This document shows, in pieces, positions 35,761-46,393 of a stretch of 64,000 nucleotides of DNA. Source of the stretch: an uncultured Ferrovum sp. (GTDB lineage: Bacteria > Pseudomonadota > Gammaproteobacteria > Burkholderiales > Ferrovaceae). The position numbers were made by a program, and so were the translations under genes. Positions within the stretch are counted from its first letter, which is position 1. Each line of letters begins with the position of its first letter. The stretch lies in contig CAIVHB010000084.1 in NCBI GenBank assembly GCA_903905585.1, forward strand, positions 56,871 to 120,870, written 5' to 3'. Below the pieces are notes generated by a model. The model did no database searches and was not told the origin of the DNA. It saw nothing but the letters and a program-made list of their open reading frames with translations.

Positions 35761-37026
35761 ATGCGCATCGCGGTTATCGGTTCAGGGATCTCTGGCTTAA
35801 CAGCAGCATGGGCTCTCGCACCGACTCATTTTGTGACCTTGTTTGAGGCGCAGCATCGGCTTGGAGGCCATACCAATACTGTAGACGTCATGCTGGAAGG
35901 GAAGTCTTTTCCAGTAGATACAGGGTTTCTGGTTTTTAATGAACGCACCTACCCTAATCTCATCAGCTTATTTAGATTGCTGGGCGTGGATTCTCATGAA
36001 TCCAGTATGACTTTCAGCGTACAAGCAAACGAAGGCGCTCTGGAATGGTGCGGAACAAATCTCTCAACGATCTTTGCCCAACGACGCAACCTACTGAACT
36101 TTAAGTTTTTAGGGATGCTAAAGGATATTTTACGCTGCAATCGCGAGCTCACTGCAGCGCATCTCGCAGGTACTTTAGGAGATGAACCACTTCAAGACTG
36201 GCTCGACCAACGAGGATTCGGAAAAACCATGCGCGAGTGGTATTTGATTCCCATGACTGCGGCCATTTGGTCTACCCCCCCCTCACGCGCGCTCGAATAT
36301 CCAGTCGCCACCTTTGCTCGGTTTTGTCACAACCATGGCTTACTCAGCGTCTATAACCGCCCCCGTTGGCGCACTGTCATGGGTGGAGGGCGCGAGTATG
36401 TAAAGCTCATTGCTTCTAAAATCCAAGATGTTCGCCTAAAAACCCCCATCACAAGCCTTCGTCGAGCAAATGGCTTGGTTTGGCTCAAGTCACCGAATGG
36501 GCAAGAGGAAAGCTTCGATCAAGTTATTCTGGCTTGCCATAGTAATGAGCAACTTGCTCTTTTAAGCGATGCTTCAGACGATGAGCGTTCCGTGCTTTCC
36601 AGAGTACGTTATCAACCCAATCTTGCCGTTTTGCATACGGACTTAAGCTTTCTCCCCAAAAAACGGGCCGCCTGGGCAGCCTGGAATTACCATGTTGGCG
36701 CCTCTAGCACCGATCAATCTAGCGTGACCTATTGGCTAAACGAGCTTCAGGATTTACCCACCGAAACCCCAGTGATGGTTACCTTAAACCCCCTTCACGC
36801 ACCAAATGAGAAGAAGGTTTTCGGTCAGTTTCAATATGAACACCCCCTTTTCGATGGGGATGCAATCGCCGCACAAAGAGATATCAAACGCATACAAGGT
36901 AAAAACCAAGTATGGTTTGCCGGGGCATGGACGCGTTACGGTTTTCATGAGGACGGGGTCATGTCTGGTCTTGCCGTCGCCAAAGGCCTAGGTATCGATC
37001 CTCCTTGGAGCGTTTCTCAAATATGA
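35761..37026 (+). CDS. FAD-dependent amine-oxidase-like oxidoreductase of a lipid-modification operon
   Basis: A 421-residue flavoprotein. The dinucleotide-binding motif VIGSGISGL is at residues 5-13, followed by FEAQHRLGGHTNTV, and the C-terminal FAD loop is in QVWFAGAWTRYGFHEDGVMSG. AAGGA lies eight bases before the ATG. It is first of three tightly linked genes; the next start overlaps its stop (ATGA). Homologues next to CFA-synthase-like genes act on methylated or unsaturated acyl chains in some bacteria (for example furan fatty acid synthesis in Rhodobacter). That role here is inference from context. Confidence 0.82.
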   Translation: MRIAVIGSGISGLTAAWALAPTHFVTLFEAQHRLGGHTNTVDVMLEGKSFPVDTGFLVFNERTYPNLISLFRLLGVDSHESSMTFSVQANEGALEWCGTNLSTIFAQRRNLLNFKFLGMLKDILRCNRELTAAHLAGTLGDEPLQDWLDQRGFGKTMREWYLIPMTAAIWSTPPSRALEYPVATFARFCHNHGLLSVYNRPRWRTVMGGGREYVKLIASKIQDVRLKTPITSLRRANGLVWLKSPNGQEESFDQVILACHSNEQLALLSDASDDERSVLSRVRYQPNLAVLHTDLSFLPKKRAAWAAWNYHVGASSTDQSSVTYWLNELQDLPTETPVMVTLNPLHAPNEKKVFGQFQYEHPLFDGDAIAAQRDIKRIQGKNQVWFAGAWTRYGFHEDGVMSGLAVAKGLGIDPPWSVSQI

Positions 37027-37811
37027 TTCCAGAAAGGAAGTTGCAACAATTTTATATTGGGCGCATCGGACACTTTCGCAATCACCCAGTTCGGCATGGT
37101 TTTACCTATCGCGTCTTATTTCTGGGTTTGGATATCGATACCCTAGATCGTGCATTGCACCCGAATCGCAACGAACGGCCAATATGGCCTTGGCTATTTT
37201 CAGTGAATGGATTAAATTTGCTTTCGATTAGTCATTTCAGTCATGGTCCTAGAGATGGCAGCCCCTTAGGGCCATGGATACGTGATGTATTAGCTCACGC
37301 TGGACTACCCTCAGAGTGTAGTAAAACGGTAACCCTTCATACCTTCCCGCGCATTTTTGGCCTAGGATTCAGCCCCGCAAGTTTTTGGCTATGCAAAGAC
37401 AATGAAGGCAAACTAAGAGCTATGCTAGCAGAGGTCAACAACACTTTCGGCGAGCATCATAGCTATCTCATCGCGCACCCTGAAGCGCAATGTATAAAAG
37501 CTTCAGACCAACTTTTCGCAAAAAAAGTTTTTCATGTTTCACCCTTCTTTCCCGTCACCGGCAACTATCTGTTTCAGGTACAAGACTCGAGGGAAGAACT
37601 TCAGATTAGAATCAAATATCAAGACGGCAAGGGAAACAATCTTCTTGCCTATATGCATGGCAGATCTAAAGTGATGCGTAGCAAAGACTTATTTTTTGCT
37701 TTTGTAAAATACCCCTTTCAAACATTGACCGTTTTATCTCGGATACACTGGCATGCACTCCTACTTTGGCGTAAAGGAGTTCAGTTTTACCGAAAGCCAG
37801 CCCCCCCTTAA
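37023..37811 (+). CDS. DUF1365 family protein
   Basis: A 262-residue protein from the ATG at 37023. Family segments are the N-terminal YIGRIGHFRNHPVRHGFTYRV, TFPRIFGLGFSPASFWLC, EVNNTFGEHHSYL and KVFHVSPFFPV. DUF1365 proteins are regularly encoded between an FAD amine-oxidase-like protein and a CFA-synthase-like methyltransferase, as here. The biochemical activity is not settled. It overlaps the preceding gene by four bases; the next gene starts 12 bases on. Confidence 0.85.
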   Translation: MIPERKLQQFYIGRIGHFRNHPVRHGFTYRVLFLGLDIDTLDRALHPNRNERPIWPWLFSVNGLNLLSISHFSHGPRDGSPLGPWIRDVLAHAGLPSECSKTVTLHTFPRIFGLGFSPASFWLCKDNEGKLRAMLAEVNNTFGEHHSYLIAHPEAQCIKASDQLFAKKVFHVSPFFPVTGNYLFQVQDSREELQIRIKYQDGKGNNLLAYMHGRSKVMRSKDLFFAFVKYPFQTLTVLSRIHWHALLLWRKGVQFYRKPAPP

Positions 37812-37823
37812 AGGAAATAACAG

Positions 37824-39050
37824 TTGAACGCAAATGACCATAAACCTGCTTTCCCAGTTAACAACGCGCCCAAGGGAATCCAGGCTTATCTACTCGCCAA
37901 TATTTTGAAGCACATGCATTGGGGCAGCTTGCGCCTCATCACGCCAGACGGGCAAATACTTGATTTTCAAGGCGAGGAACAAGGCGCCCATGCGGAACTT
38001 CATATTACCCATTGGCGTTTTGCCCGCAAAGTATTGCAGGGTGCGGAAATTGGTTTTGCTGAATGCTATCGCGATGGCTTATTTGAAACCCCCGACCTCA
38101 CATCATTGCTAGCAGTGCTTTCCACCAATTACCTCGCTCTAGAGGAAGCAATTCCGTTGGGTAAATTGATCATGCGTATACAGAGGCGCATGCATTTCTT
38201 CAAAAAAAATACACGCCAAGGAAGCCGCCGAAATATCCACGCACATTACGACTTAGGTAATGACTTTTACCAAGAGTGGCTTGATCCCAGCATGACCTAT
38301 TCTTCGGCTCTTTTTGCTGATGCGCACGATAATAACTGCCTGACTTCAGCTCAAATTGCCAAGTACGACCACATCCTTGACCGCCTGAATCTTGATCCGG
38401 GAGCGCGCATTTTAGAAGTAGGTTGCGGTTGGGGCGGCTTTGCGGAACATGCGGCAAAATCGCGTGGGATGCATGTTACGGCGATTACTATTTCTCAAGC
38501 GCAATTTGACTACGCTACTGCACGAATTGAATCTGCCCATTTAGCGCATTTAGTTGAGATCAAACTCATTGATTATCGGGATGTACCCGGTCAATTTGAC
38601 GGTGTTGTATCCATAGAAATGTTTGAGGCAGTAGGGGAAGAGTTCTGGCCCATCTATTTCCGCACCCTTAAAGAACGACTTAAGCCGGGCGGTCAGGCAG
38701 TGATTCAAACAATCACGATAGCGGAAGATAAGTTTGATCTGTATCGCCGCACAACTGACTTTATTCGTGAATTTATTTTCCCAGGAGGGCTTCTGCCTTC
38801 TCCCGACCGCTTTGTTCAAGAAGCAAACCAAGCGGGGTTTTTAGAAGAAGGCCGCAGATCCTTTGGTCATGATTATGCCGAGACACTTCGCCGCTGGCGG
38901 ACCTCTTTTGACGAGGCCGGCCAAAAGGTACGCGGACTTGGATTTGATGAACGTTTTCAACGTCTTTGGCGCTTCTATTTGACCTATTGCGAAGTCGGTT
39001 TCGACATGCGTTTCACCGACGTCTCACAGTTCCATCTGCGGGCCGATTAA
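37824..39050 (+). CDS. Cyclopropane-fatty-acid-synthase-family SAM methyltransferase
   Basis: A 408-residue protein. The CFA-synthase signature HYDLGNDFYQEWLDPSMTYS is at residues 141-160, the SAM loop LEVGCGWGGF at about 197-206, and SIEMFEAVGEEFW follows. It methylates or cyclopropanates double bonds of membrane acyl chains. The start is TTG with AAGGA eight bases upstream. Whether it forms cyclopropane, methyl-branched or furan-precursor chains cannot be decided from sequence alone; its partners FAD oxidase and DUF1365 argue against a simple stand-alone CFA synthase. Confidence 0.9.
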   Translation: MNANDHKPAFPVNNAPKGIQAYLLANILKHMHWGSLRLITPDGQILDFQGEEQGAHAELHITHWRFARKVLQGAEIGFAECYRDGLFETPDLTSLLAVLSTNYLALEEAIPLGKLIMRIQRRMHFFKKNTRQGSRRNIHAHYDLGNDFYQEWLDPSMTYSSALFADAHDNNCLTSAQIAKYDHILDRLNLDPGARILEVGCGWGGFAEHAAKSRGMHVTAITISQAQFDYATARIESAHLAHLVEIKLIDYRDVPGQFDGVVSIEMFEAVGEEFWPIYFRTLKERLKPGGQAVIQTITIAEDKFDLYRRTTDFIREFIFPGGLLPSPDRFVQEANQAGFLEEGRRSFGHDYAETLRRWRTSFDEAGQKVRGLGFDERFQRLWRFYLTYCEVGFDMRFTDVSQFHLRAD

Positions 39051-39093
39051 AGTCCATTTTTACAACGCTATGGATTCCTTCACCCTCCTAAAC

Positions 39094-40794
<1,701 letters not shown>

Positions 40795-40901
40795 AGTTTC
40801 GATATTGCATGAGACTATTCGCCCATCAATGAACGATAAGATGAATGATTTTAGGTTTTTTAGACTTGCCGAGCTAAACTCAGATCATACAGCCTGACTC
40901 A

Positions 40902-41858
40902 ATGCGGCCTAACTTGGTGACCAAAGAGCTTAATTTGACCCTTCCTCCCTTAAATATCGATATCTCTTCCGGGCAAGCTGAAGCGCTCCCGGCGGTTGGG
41001 ACTTTATATATCGTCGCCACTCCTATTGGTAATCTGTCAGATTTGAGCCCACGTGGACGTGCCATCCTTGCAGAGGTAGATTTGATCGCAGCAGAAGATA
41101 CCCGCCACAGCAGCGGACTTCTACAACACTTTGGCATTCATGCCCAAATGGTTGCCCTTCACGAACACAACGAGACCCAACAGTCTGTTCAATTGATTAG
41201 CCAATTACAAGCCGGAAAACGGATTGCATTGATTTCTGATGCAGGAACACCCGCGATAAGTGATCCTGGCAGTCGCTTAGTAGCTTTAGCGCATACCCAT
41301 CATGTTCCAGTTGTGACCATACCCGGTCCCAGCGCCCTAACCGCCGCCCTGTCCATTTCGGGGTTGAGTGCTCTGCCTGTTCATTTTCATGGCTTTATGC
41401 CCCCCAAAGCCAAAGCCCGTAGACAAACCTTAGAGCCCCTTGTTCATTCGCATGGCACCCTGGTTTTTTATGAGGCGCCCCACCGTATTGAGGAGATGGT
41501 AGAGGATCTCGTCGCGATCTTTCCCGCTTCGCGGGCCCTCATTATTTGCAGGGAATTAACTAAGCGTTTTGAGTCTGTGCATCGCTGCACCTTAGCTGGG
41601 GTTAAAACTTGGTTTGCAGGTGATCCAGATCGTTTACGAGGGGAGTTTGTATTGGTACTCGAAGGCGCTGCCGAGAACGAGCGAACTGATCCACTTATTG
41701 AAGGCCGTCGGGTACTGGAAATATTGTTGGCTTCATCGCTTAGCATCTCTGAAGCAGCTAGAGCTGCTGCAAAAATTACTGGAGCCAATCGCAGTGATTT
41801 GTATCACTGGGCACTGCAAAAGCATGGGCCAACTGATGACTCAGAAAACGCAAGCTGA
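40902..41858 (+). CDS. rsmI: 16S rRNA (cytidine-1402 2'-O) methyltransferase RsmI
   Basis: A 318-residue tetrapyrrole-methylase-fold protein. The core starts near residue 33 with GTLYIVATPIGNLSDLSPRG and AAEDTRHSSGLL, then ISDAGTPAISDPGS. The KRFESVHRCTLA region and a C-terminal helical domain are present. The first 30 residues form a less conserved head. The enzyme modifies the P-site region of the ribosome. It is convergent with yajQ (seven-base gap). Confidence 0.95.
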   Translation: MRPNLVTKELNLTLPPLNIDISSGQAEALPAVGTLYIVATPIGNLSDLSPRGRAILAEVDLIAAEDTRHSSGLLQHFGIHAQMVALHEHNETQQSVQLISQLQAGKRIALISDAGTPAISDPGSRLVALAHTHHVPVVTIPGPSALTAALSISGLSALPVHFHGFMPPKAKARRQTLEPLVHSHGTLVFYEAPHRIEEMVEDLVAIFPASRALIICRELTKRFESVHRCTLAGVKTWFAGDPDRLRGEFVLVLEGAAENERTDPLIEGRRVLEILLASSLSISEAARAAAKITGANRSDLYHWALQKHGPTDDSENAS

Positions 41859-41864
41859 GGATGG

Positions 41865-42350
41865 CTAATCCCGGAAGTTATTAAATTGTAGAGGCTGCTC
41901 AGTAATATCTTTGCGCAGTAAGGCGATGGCTTCTTGTAAAATGTCGCGTTTAGCTCCGGTCACACGTACCGTATCACCTTGAATGGAAGCCTGAACTTTC
42001 ATCTTGCTATCCTTGAGTAGCCGGATGATTTTTTTTCCGAGCTCTGTTTCAACACCCACTTTTACTGTGACCTGTTGTTTGACCTTACCGCCACTGACTT
42101 TTTCAATCTCGCCCACATCCAAGGTACGAATATCAATACCCCGTTTAACCAGTTTGTTATTCAGAACATCCTTCACTTGATCTAGCTTGAAGTCATCATC
42201 AGCAAATACGGTCAGCACATACTCTGCCTGCTCTACTCGTGCATCTGAGCCCTTAAAATCGAACCGTGTTCCCACCTCTTTATTGGTTTGATCCACGGCA
42301 TTTTTGAGTTCTTGCTTATCCACTTCTGAAACCACATCAAATGAAGGCAT
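41865..42350 (-). CDS. yajQ: YajQ family nucleotide-binding protein
   Basis: A 161-residue protein of the UPF0234 family: [21 protein letters not shown] at the start, [11 protein letters not shown] near residue 32, and [19 protein letters not shown] near the end. Members bind cyclic di-GMP in Xanthomonas and RNA or nucleotides elsewhere. It is the last gene after argG on this strand, 15 bases downstream. Confidence 0.93.
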   Translation of the reverse strand: MPSFDVVSEVDKQELKNAVDQTNKEVGTRFDFKGSDARVEQAEYVLTVFADDDFKLDQVKDVLNNKLVKRGIDIRTLDVGEIEKVSGGKVKQQVTVKVGVETELGKKIIRLLKDSKMKVQASIQGDTVRVTGAKRDILQEAIALLRKDITEQPLQFNNFRD

Positions 42351-42365
42351 CTCAATACTCCGAAA

Positions 42366-43583
42366 TTACTTGCGGCCTGCGCGGGCAGCAATACGCATAC
42401 GCAAGGCATTCAATCGAATGAAGCCTGCAGCATCCGATTGCTGATAAGCACCACCATCATCTTCAAAAGTTGAAATGGTGGGGTCAAACAAAGAGTCGGT
42501 TTTGGAATCGCGACCCACCACCATCACATTACCCTTATAAAGTTTGAGACGAACCCAACCATTGACGCATTGCTGCGTATCGTCAATCAGGCCTTGTAAG
42601 ACTCTGCGCTCAGGGCTCCACCAGTAGCCGGTGTAAATCAAGGAAGCATAGCGCGCCATCAGATCGTCTTTAAGATGGGCGACTTCTCGGTCTAGTGTGA
42701 TCGATTCAATTGCACGATGGGCGCGCATCATAATCGTGCCCCCAGGGGTTTCATAGCAACCACGCGATTTCATACCCACATAACGGTTTTCAACAAGATC
42801 GAGGCGGCCAATACCATGCTTACCACCGATACGATTCAATTCGGTCAAGACCTGAGCTGGAGACATCGGCTTTCCGTTCAAAGCAACAATATCTCCCCTA
42901 CCGTACTCGACATCTAAATACTCGGCTGCATCAGGCGCAGCTTCTGGTGAAACCGTCCATCTCCACATATCTTCTTCTGGCTCACGCGCAGGATCTTCCA
43001 GCACTTTTCCTTCGTAAGAGATGTGCAAGAGGTTTGCGTCCATGCTGTAGGGGCTGCCGCCATTCTTGTGCTTCATCTCAACTGGAATGCCATGCTTTTC
43101 AGCATAGGCTAACAAGCGCTCTCGAGAAGTAAGATCCCATTCACGCCAGGGTGCAATTACTTTAATTCCGGGTTCTAAAGCGTAATAGCCCAACTCAAAA
43201 CGTACTTGATCATTACCTTTACCCGTTGCTCCATGCGATACGGTATCTGCTCCTGTTTCGCGAGCAATTTCAATCTGCCGCTTCGCAATCAAAGGACGCG
43301 CAATACTGGTACCAAGAAGATATTCACCTTCGTAAATTGCATTCGCTCTAAACATAGGGAATACAAAATCACGGACAAACTCCTCTCGCAAATCATCAAT
43401 ATAAATCTGCTTGATCCCAAATTTCTCGGCTTTTTGACGGGCGGGTTCTAGTTCTTCTCCCTGACCAATATCCGCAGTGAAAGTCACCACTTCGCAAGCA
43501 TAGGTATCTTGCAACCATTTCAAAATAACTGATGTATCTAGTCCGCCAGAGTAGGCGAGTACGACTTTATTCACTTCACTCAT
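42366..43583 (-). CDS. argG: Argininosuccinate synthase
   Basis: Joins citrulline and aspartate with ATP hydrolysis, the penultimate arginine step. It has 405 residues. The ATP loop is [17 protein letters not shown] (8-24) with [29 protein letters not shown] and IAPWREWDL follow. It lies downstream of argD and argF on the same strand; argH is not in the window. Confidence 0.98.
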   Translation of the reverse strand: MSEVNKVVLAYSGGLDTSVILKWLQDTYACEVVTFTADIGQGEELEPARQKAEKFGIKQIYIDDLREEFVRDFVFPMFRANAIYEGEYLLGTSIARPLIAKRQIEIARETGADTVSHGATGKGNDQVRFELGYYALEPGIKVIAPWREWDLTSRERLLAYAEKHGIPVEMKHKNGGSPYSMDANLLHISYEGKVLEDPAREPEEDMWRWTVSPEAAPDAAEYLDVEYGRGDIVALNGKPMSPAQVLTELNRIGGKHGIGRLDLVENRYVGMKSRGCYETPGGTIMMRAHRAIESITLDREVAHLKDDLMARYASLIYTGYWWSPERRVLQGLIDDTQQCVNGWVRLKLYKGNVMVVGRDSKTDSLFDPTISTFEDDGGAYQQSDAAGFIRLNALRMRIAARAGRK

Positions 43584-43639
43584 GCTGAATCAATCCAAAA
43601 AGGTGACACTAAAATGACAATAATACCTTGGCGCGCGCT

Positions 43640-44554
43640 TTACGCGGACTGATAGCCGAGTAAAAGATATTCCATAAGCGCTTTCTGAACATGCAAACGG
43701 TTCTCAGCCTCATCCCAAACCACAGATTGATGCCCCTCCAGCACCTCAGCAGAAACTTCTTCGCCGCGATGCGCTGGCAAGCAATGCATGAATAAGGCAT
43801 CTGTATCTGCAAGGGCCATCATCTCTTCATCGACTTGGAAGTCGACAAAGTCTTTTTTACGTTCGTCAGTTTCGTCTTCAAAACCCATGCTGGTCCAAAC
43901 ATCAGTTGTTACCAGATGCGCCCCATGGGCGGCTTCCATGGGATCATCAAATACCGATAAATGTACCTCTTCTCCCTTTGCTATTCGCTCAGGATCTAAA
44001 CCGTATCCAGAAGGAGCTGAAACATGAAGCTTAAAACCAAATAAACGAGCCGCTTGAAGCCAGGTGTAGCACATATTATTTGCATCACCGATCCAAGCTA
44101 CCGTGCGACCTTCAATGCTATGTCTATGCTCGATAAAGGTGTAGATGTCGGCAAGAATTTGGCATGGATGGTATTGATCAGTGAGCCCATTGATCACAGG
44201 AACTCTGGAGAAATCAGCAAAACGCTCTATGATAGATTGGTCATAAGTTCGAATCATCACCAGATCAACCATGCGGCTAATGACGCGCGCTACATCTTCG
44301 ATGGGCTCGCCACGACCCAATTGAGTATCGCCGCGTGTGAGATTAATAGAAGACCCACCCATTTGATGTATACCCGCTTCGAACGAAACTCTTGTTCGCG
44401 TGGATTGCTTTTCAAACACCATAGCCAGCATCCTATCTTTCAGTGGATGATGGATCTCATAATTTTTGAACATCGCCTTTATATGGCGCGTGCGCTCGAA
44501 AAGATAAAGATGCTCTTCGCGAGTAAGGTCTGTAAATTGTAGAAAGTGTTTCAC
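43640..44554 (-). CDS. argF: Ornithine carbamoyltransferase
   Basis: Makes citrulline from ornithine and carbamoyl phosphate. It has 304 residues. The carbamoyl-phosphate motif is KQSTRTRVSFE (about 50-60), followed by HQMGG and the ornithine loop MHCLPAHRGEE near the C-terminus. The DPMEAAHGAHLVTTDVWTSMG segment is typical of anabolic OTC. Between argD and argG. Confidence 0.97.
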   Translation of the reverse strand: MKHFLQFTDLTREEHLYLFERTRHIKAMFKNYEIHHPLKDRMLAMVFEKQSTRTRVSFEAGIHQMGGSSINLTRGDTQLGRGEPIEDVARVISRMVDLVMIRTYDQSIIERFADFSRVPVINGLTDQYHPCQILADIYTFIEHRHSIEGRTVAWIGDANNMCYTWLQAARLFGFKLHVSAPSGYGLDPERIAKGEEVHLSVFDDPMEAAHGAHLVTTDVWTSMGFEDETDERKKDFVDFQVDEEMMALADTDALFMHCLPAHRGEEVSAEVLEGHQSVVWDEAENRLHVQKALMEYLLLGYQSA

Positions 44555-44603
44555 GTTGATATCCCGAGAATCACGCCAAGAATCTTATTGCGTTGCGCTT
44601 AGG

Positions 44604-45776
44604 TTAAGTCGTTAAAAAAGCCTTGATCAGCGGCACCAGAATATGAAGGATTTGTTCCGCTTCCTCATCTTTCAAAATCAGCGGCGGCAAAAGCCGCACC
44701 ACGGTATCTTGAGTCACATTAATCAATAGGCCTTGCTCCAAAGCCTGAGCAACGAGGGCTGCGCAGGGTCGATCCAGTTCCACGCCCATCATCAAACCAT
44801 GACCACGTATTTCTTTTACACCGGGATGACCCGATAGCGCGGTTTCTAAGCCTGATTTAATTGTATCGCCGAGTGAGGATGCCCGATGAAGAAGATGCTC
44901 GTCTTCCATCACAGCTAAGGTTTCTAAAGCAGCGGCACATACTAGTGGCCCACCGCCAAATGTTGTTCCGTGACTCCCTGGCTGGAAGATCTCAGCCGCA
45001 GCCCCAGCAGCAACACACGCGCCAATGGGAACACCTGAGCCCAAGCCTTTAGCCAGCGTCATCACATCCGGCAAAAGGCCTGTATGTTGAAATCCAAACC
45101 ATTTTCCCGTGCGGCCAATACCACACTGAACTTCATCTACCATGTATAACAATCCACGTTCACGGCAAAAAGCATGAAGCGCTTGCTGGTATTCAACGTC
45201 GGCAAGTCGAATACCGCCCTCGCCCTGAATCGGCTCAAACAATACAGCAACGATTTCAGGATGTTGATCTACCATCGATTTGATGGCTTCAAGATTGTTA
45301 TACGGCACACGCAGGAAACCAGAAATGGGTTTACCAAATCCTGCTGAAGCCTTTGCACTTCCAGTTGCGGCCAGCGTTGCAATAGTGCGTCCATGCCAAG
45401 CCTTCTCCATCACAATGATGGTCGGCTCTTCAATTCCTTTTTGGGTCCCATATAGTCGGGCCAGCTTAATAGCGGCCTCATTCGCTTCTGCACCTGAGTT
45501 ACAGAAGAAGGACTTGTCCATACCTGAAATAGCTGCCAAACGGGTCGCCAAGGCTTCCTGCAAGGGAACTTGATAAATATTGGAAGTATGAATGACTTTA
45601 CCGGCCTGATCGGCAATCGCTCTAACTAAGCGTGGATGGGCATGACCCAAACCATTTACAGCTATACCTGCCAAGGCATCTAAGTAACGCTTGCCCTGGG
45701 TATCCCATAGCCAAGCCCCCTCACCTTTCTCAAAGGCAACTGCTTGACGTCCGTAAGTATTCATCAGGTGAGACAT
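44604..45776 (-). CDS. argD: Acetylornithine aminotransferase
   Basis: PLP enzyme that converts N-acetylglutamate semialdehyde to acetylornithine. It has 390 residues. The PLP phosphate site FFCNSGAEANEAAIKLAR is near residue 90, the aspartate of the cofactor site is in YMVDEVQCGIGRTG, and the Schiff-base lysine is in MTLAKGLGSGVPIGA. First of the argD-argF-argG run. No clear ArgR box was recognised in the 200-base region upstream. Confidence 0.95.
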   Translation of the reverse strand: MSHLMNTYGRQAVAFEKGEGAWLWDTQGKRYLDALAGIAVNGLGHAHPRLVRAIADQAGKVIHTSNIYQVPLQEALATRLAAISGMDKSFFCNSGAEANEAAIKLARLYGTQKGIEEPTIIVMEKAWHGRTIATLAATGSAKASAGFGKPISGFLRVPYNNLEAIKSMVDQHPEIVAVLFEPIQGEGGIRLADVEYQQALHAFCRERGLLYMVDEVQCGIGRTGKWFGFQHTGLLPDVMTLAKGLGSGVPIGACVAAGAAAEIFQPGSHGTTFGGGPLVCAAALETLAVMEDEHLLHRASSLGDTIKSGLETALSGHPGVKEIRGHGLMMGVELDRPCAALVAQALEQGLLINVTQDTVVRLLPPLILKDEEAEQILHILVPLIKAFLTT

Positions 45777-45868
45777 GTCAAAATCCCTAGCAAAATCAAT
45801 GAGTGTAAGAGCAAAAGCTTACAGTTTTAATCTGGCTAAGCGAACAAAAACCAGATATCTCTGTTCCA

Positions 45869-45900
45869 TAAAAACAAATGCCGCCCATTTGGACGGCATT
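45869..45900 (-). terminator. Rho-independent terminator after rpsT
   Basis: On the minus strand AATGCCG pairs with CGGCATT over seven bases, followed by TTGTTTTT. It lies about 75 bases beyond the rpsT stop and before the arg genes. Confidence 0.75.
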
Positions 45901-45956
45901 ACTCACAAACATTTAGCCCGGTCAGGCCATCCGGAAACACCCGGGATAGCGCAAAA

Positions 45957-45981
45957 CTTAATTTCTTTAGAAGAAATTAAG
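45957..45981 (-). repeat. Perfect AT-rich hairpin overlapping the rpsT stop codon
   Basis: CTTAATTTCTT and AAGAAATTAAG form a perfect 11-base stem around a three-base loop. The rpsT stop codon lies inside one arm. On the minus strand TTTT follows, so it may act as a first weak terminator or a 3'-end stabiliser. Confidence 0.6.
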
Positions 45982-46249
45982 CGCTTGCTCCCATTGTTTT
46001 AATGGCAGCAGACAAGCGACTTTTGTGTCGAGATGCTTTATTTTTGTGAATGATTTTTTTATCAGCGATGCGATCCAGCACACTTACTGAAGCTTGATAC
46101 TGCGCTTGGGCAGCAGGCTTATCGCCAGCCAAGATCGCTTTTTGAATTTTCTTAATAGCAGTGCGTAAGGTTGAACGCAAAGACGCATTGTGATTACGTG
46201 CTTTCTCTGCTTGACGTGCGCGCTTCAGCGCCTGAGGACTATTAGCCAT
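45977..46249 (-). CDS. rpsT: 30S ribosomal protein S20
   Basis: A 90-residue basic helical protein: [21 protein letters not shown], then [11 protein letters not shown] and [21 protein letters not shown]. The open frame extends 12 residues upstream, but the ATG at 46249 gives the canonical start. It is divergent from murJ, the common rpsT-murJ arrangement. Confidence 0.97.
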   Translation of the reverse strand: MANSPQALKRARQAEKARNHNASLRSTLRTAIKKIQKAILAGDKPAAQAQYQASVSVLDRIADKKIIHKNKASRHKSRLSAAIKTMGASA

Positions 46250-46393
46250 ACTGATGCAACTCCTGATCGGGATACCGATTCGCAATGCGAACGCGTAATG
46301 TGATGCGGAAAACCGGCTATCATAGTGAACTTTTAACGTCTCTGCAAGAGCTTAGGCGTAATTCCACCCTTGCACACCCATGAATTTGTCCAG

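Noticed and set aside
35703..35846. A 47-codon open frame starting at an ATG upstream of the FAD oxidoreductase
   Set aside because: It overlaps the start of the well-supported flavoprotein in another frame, has no ribosome site and looks like a random frame.
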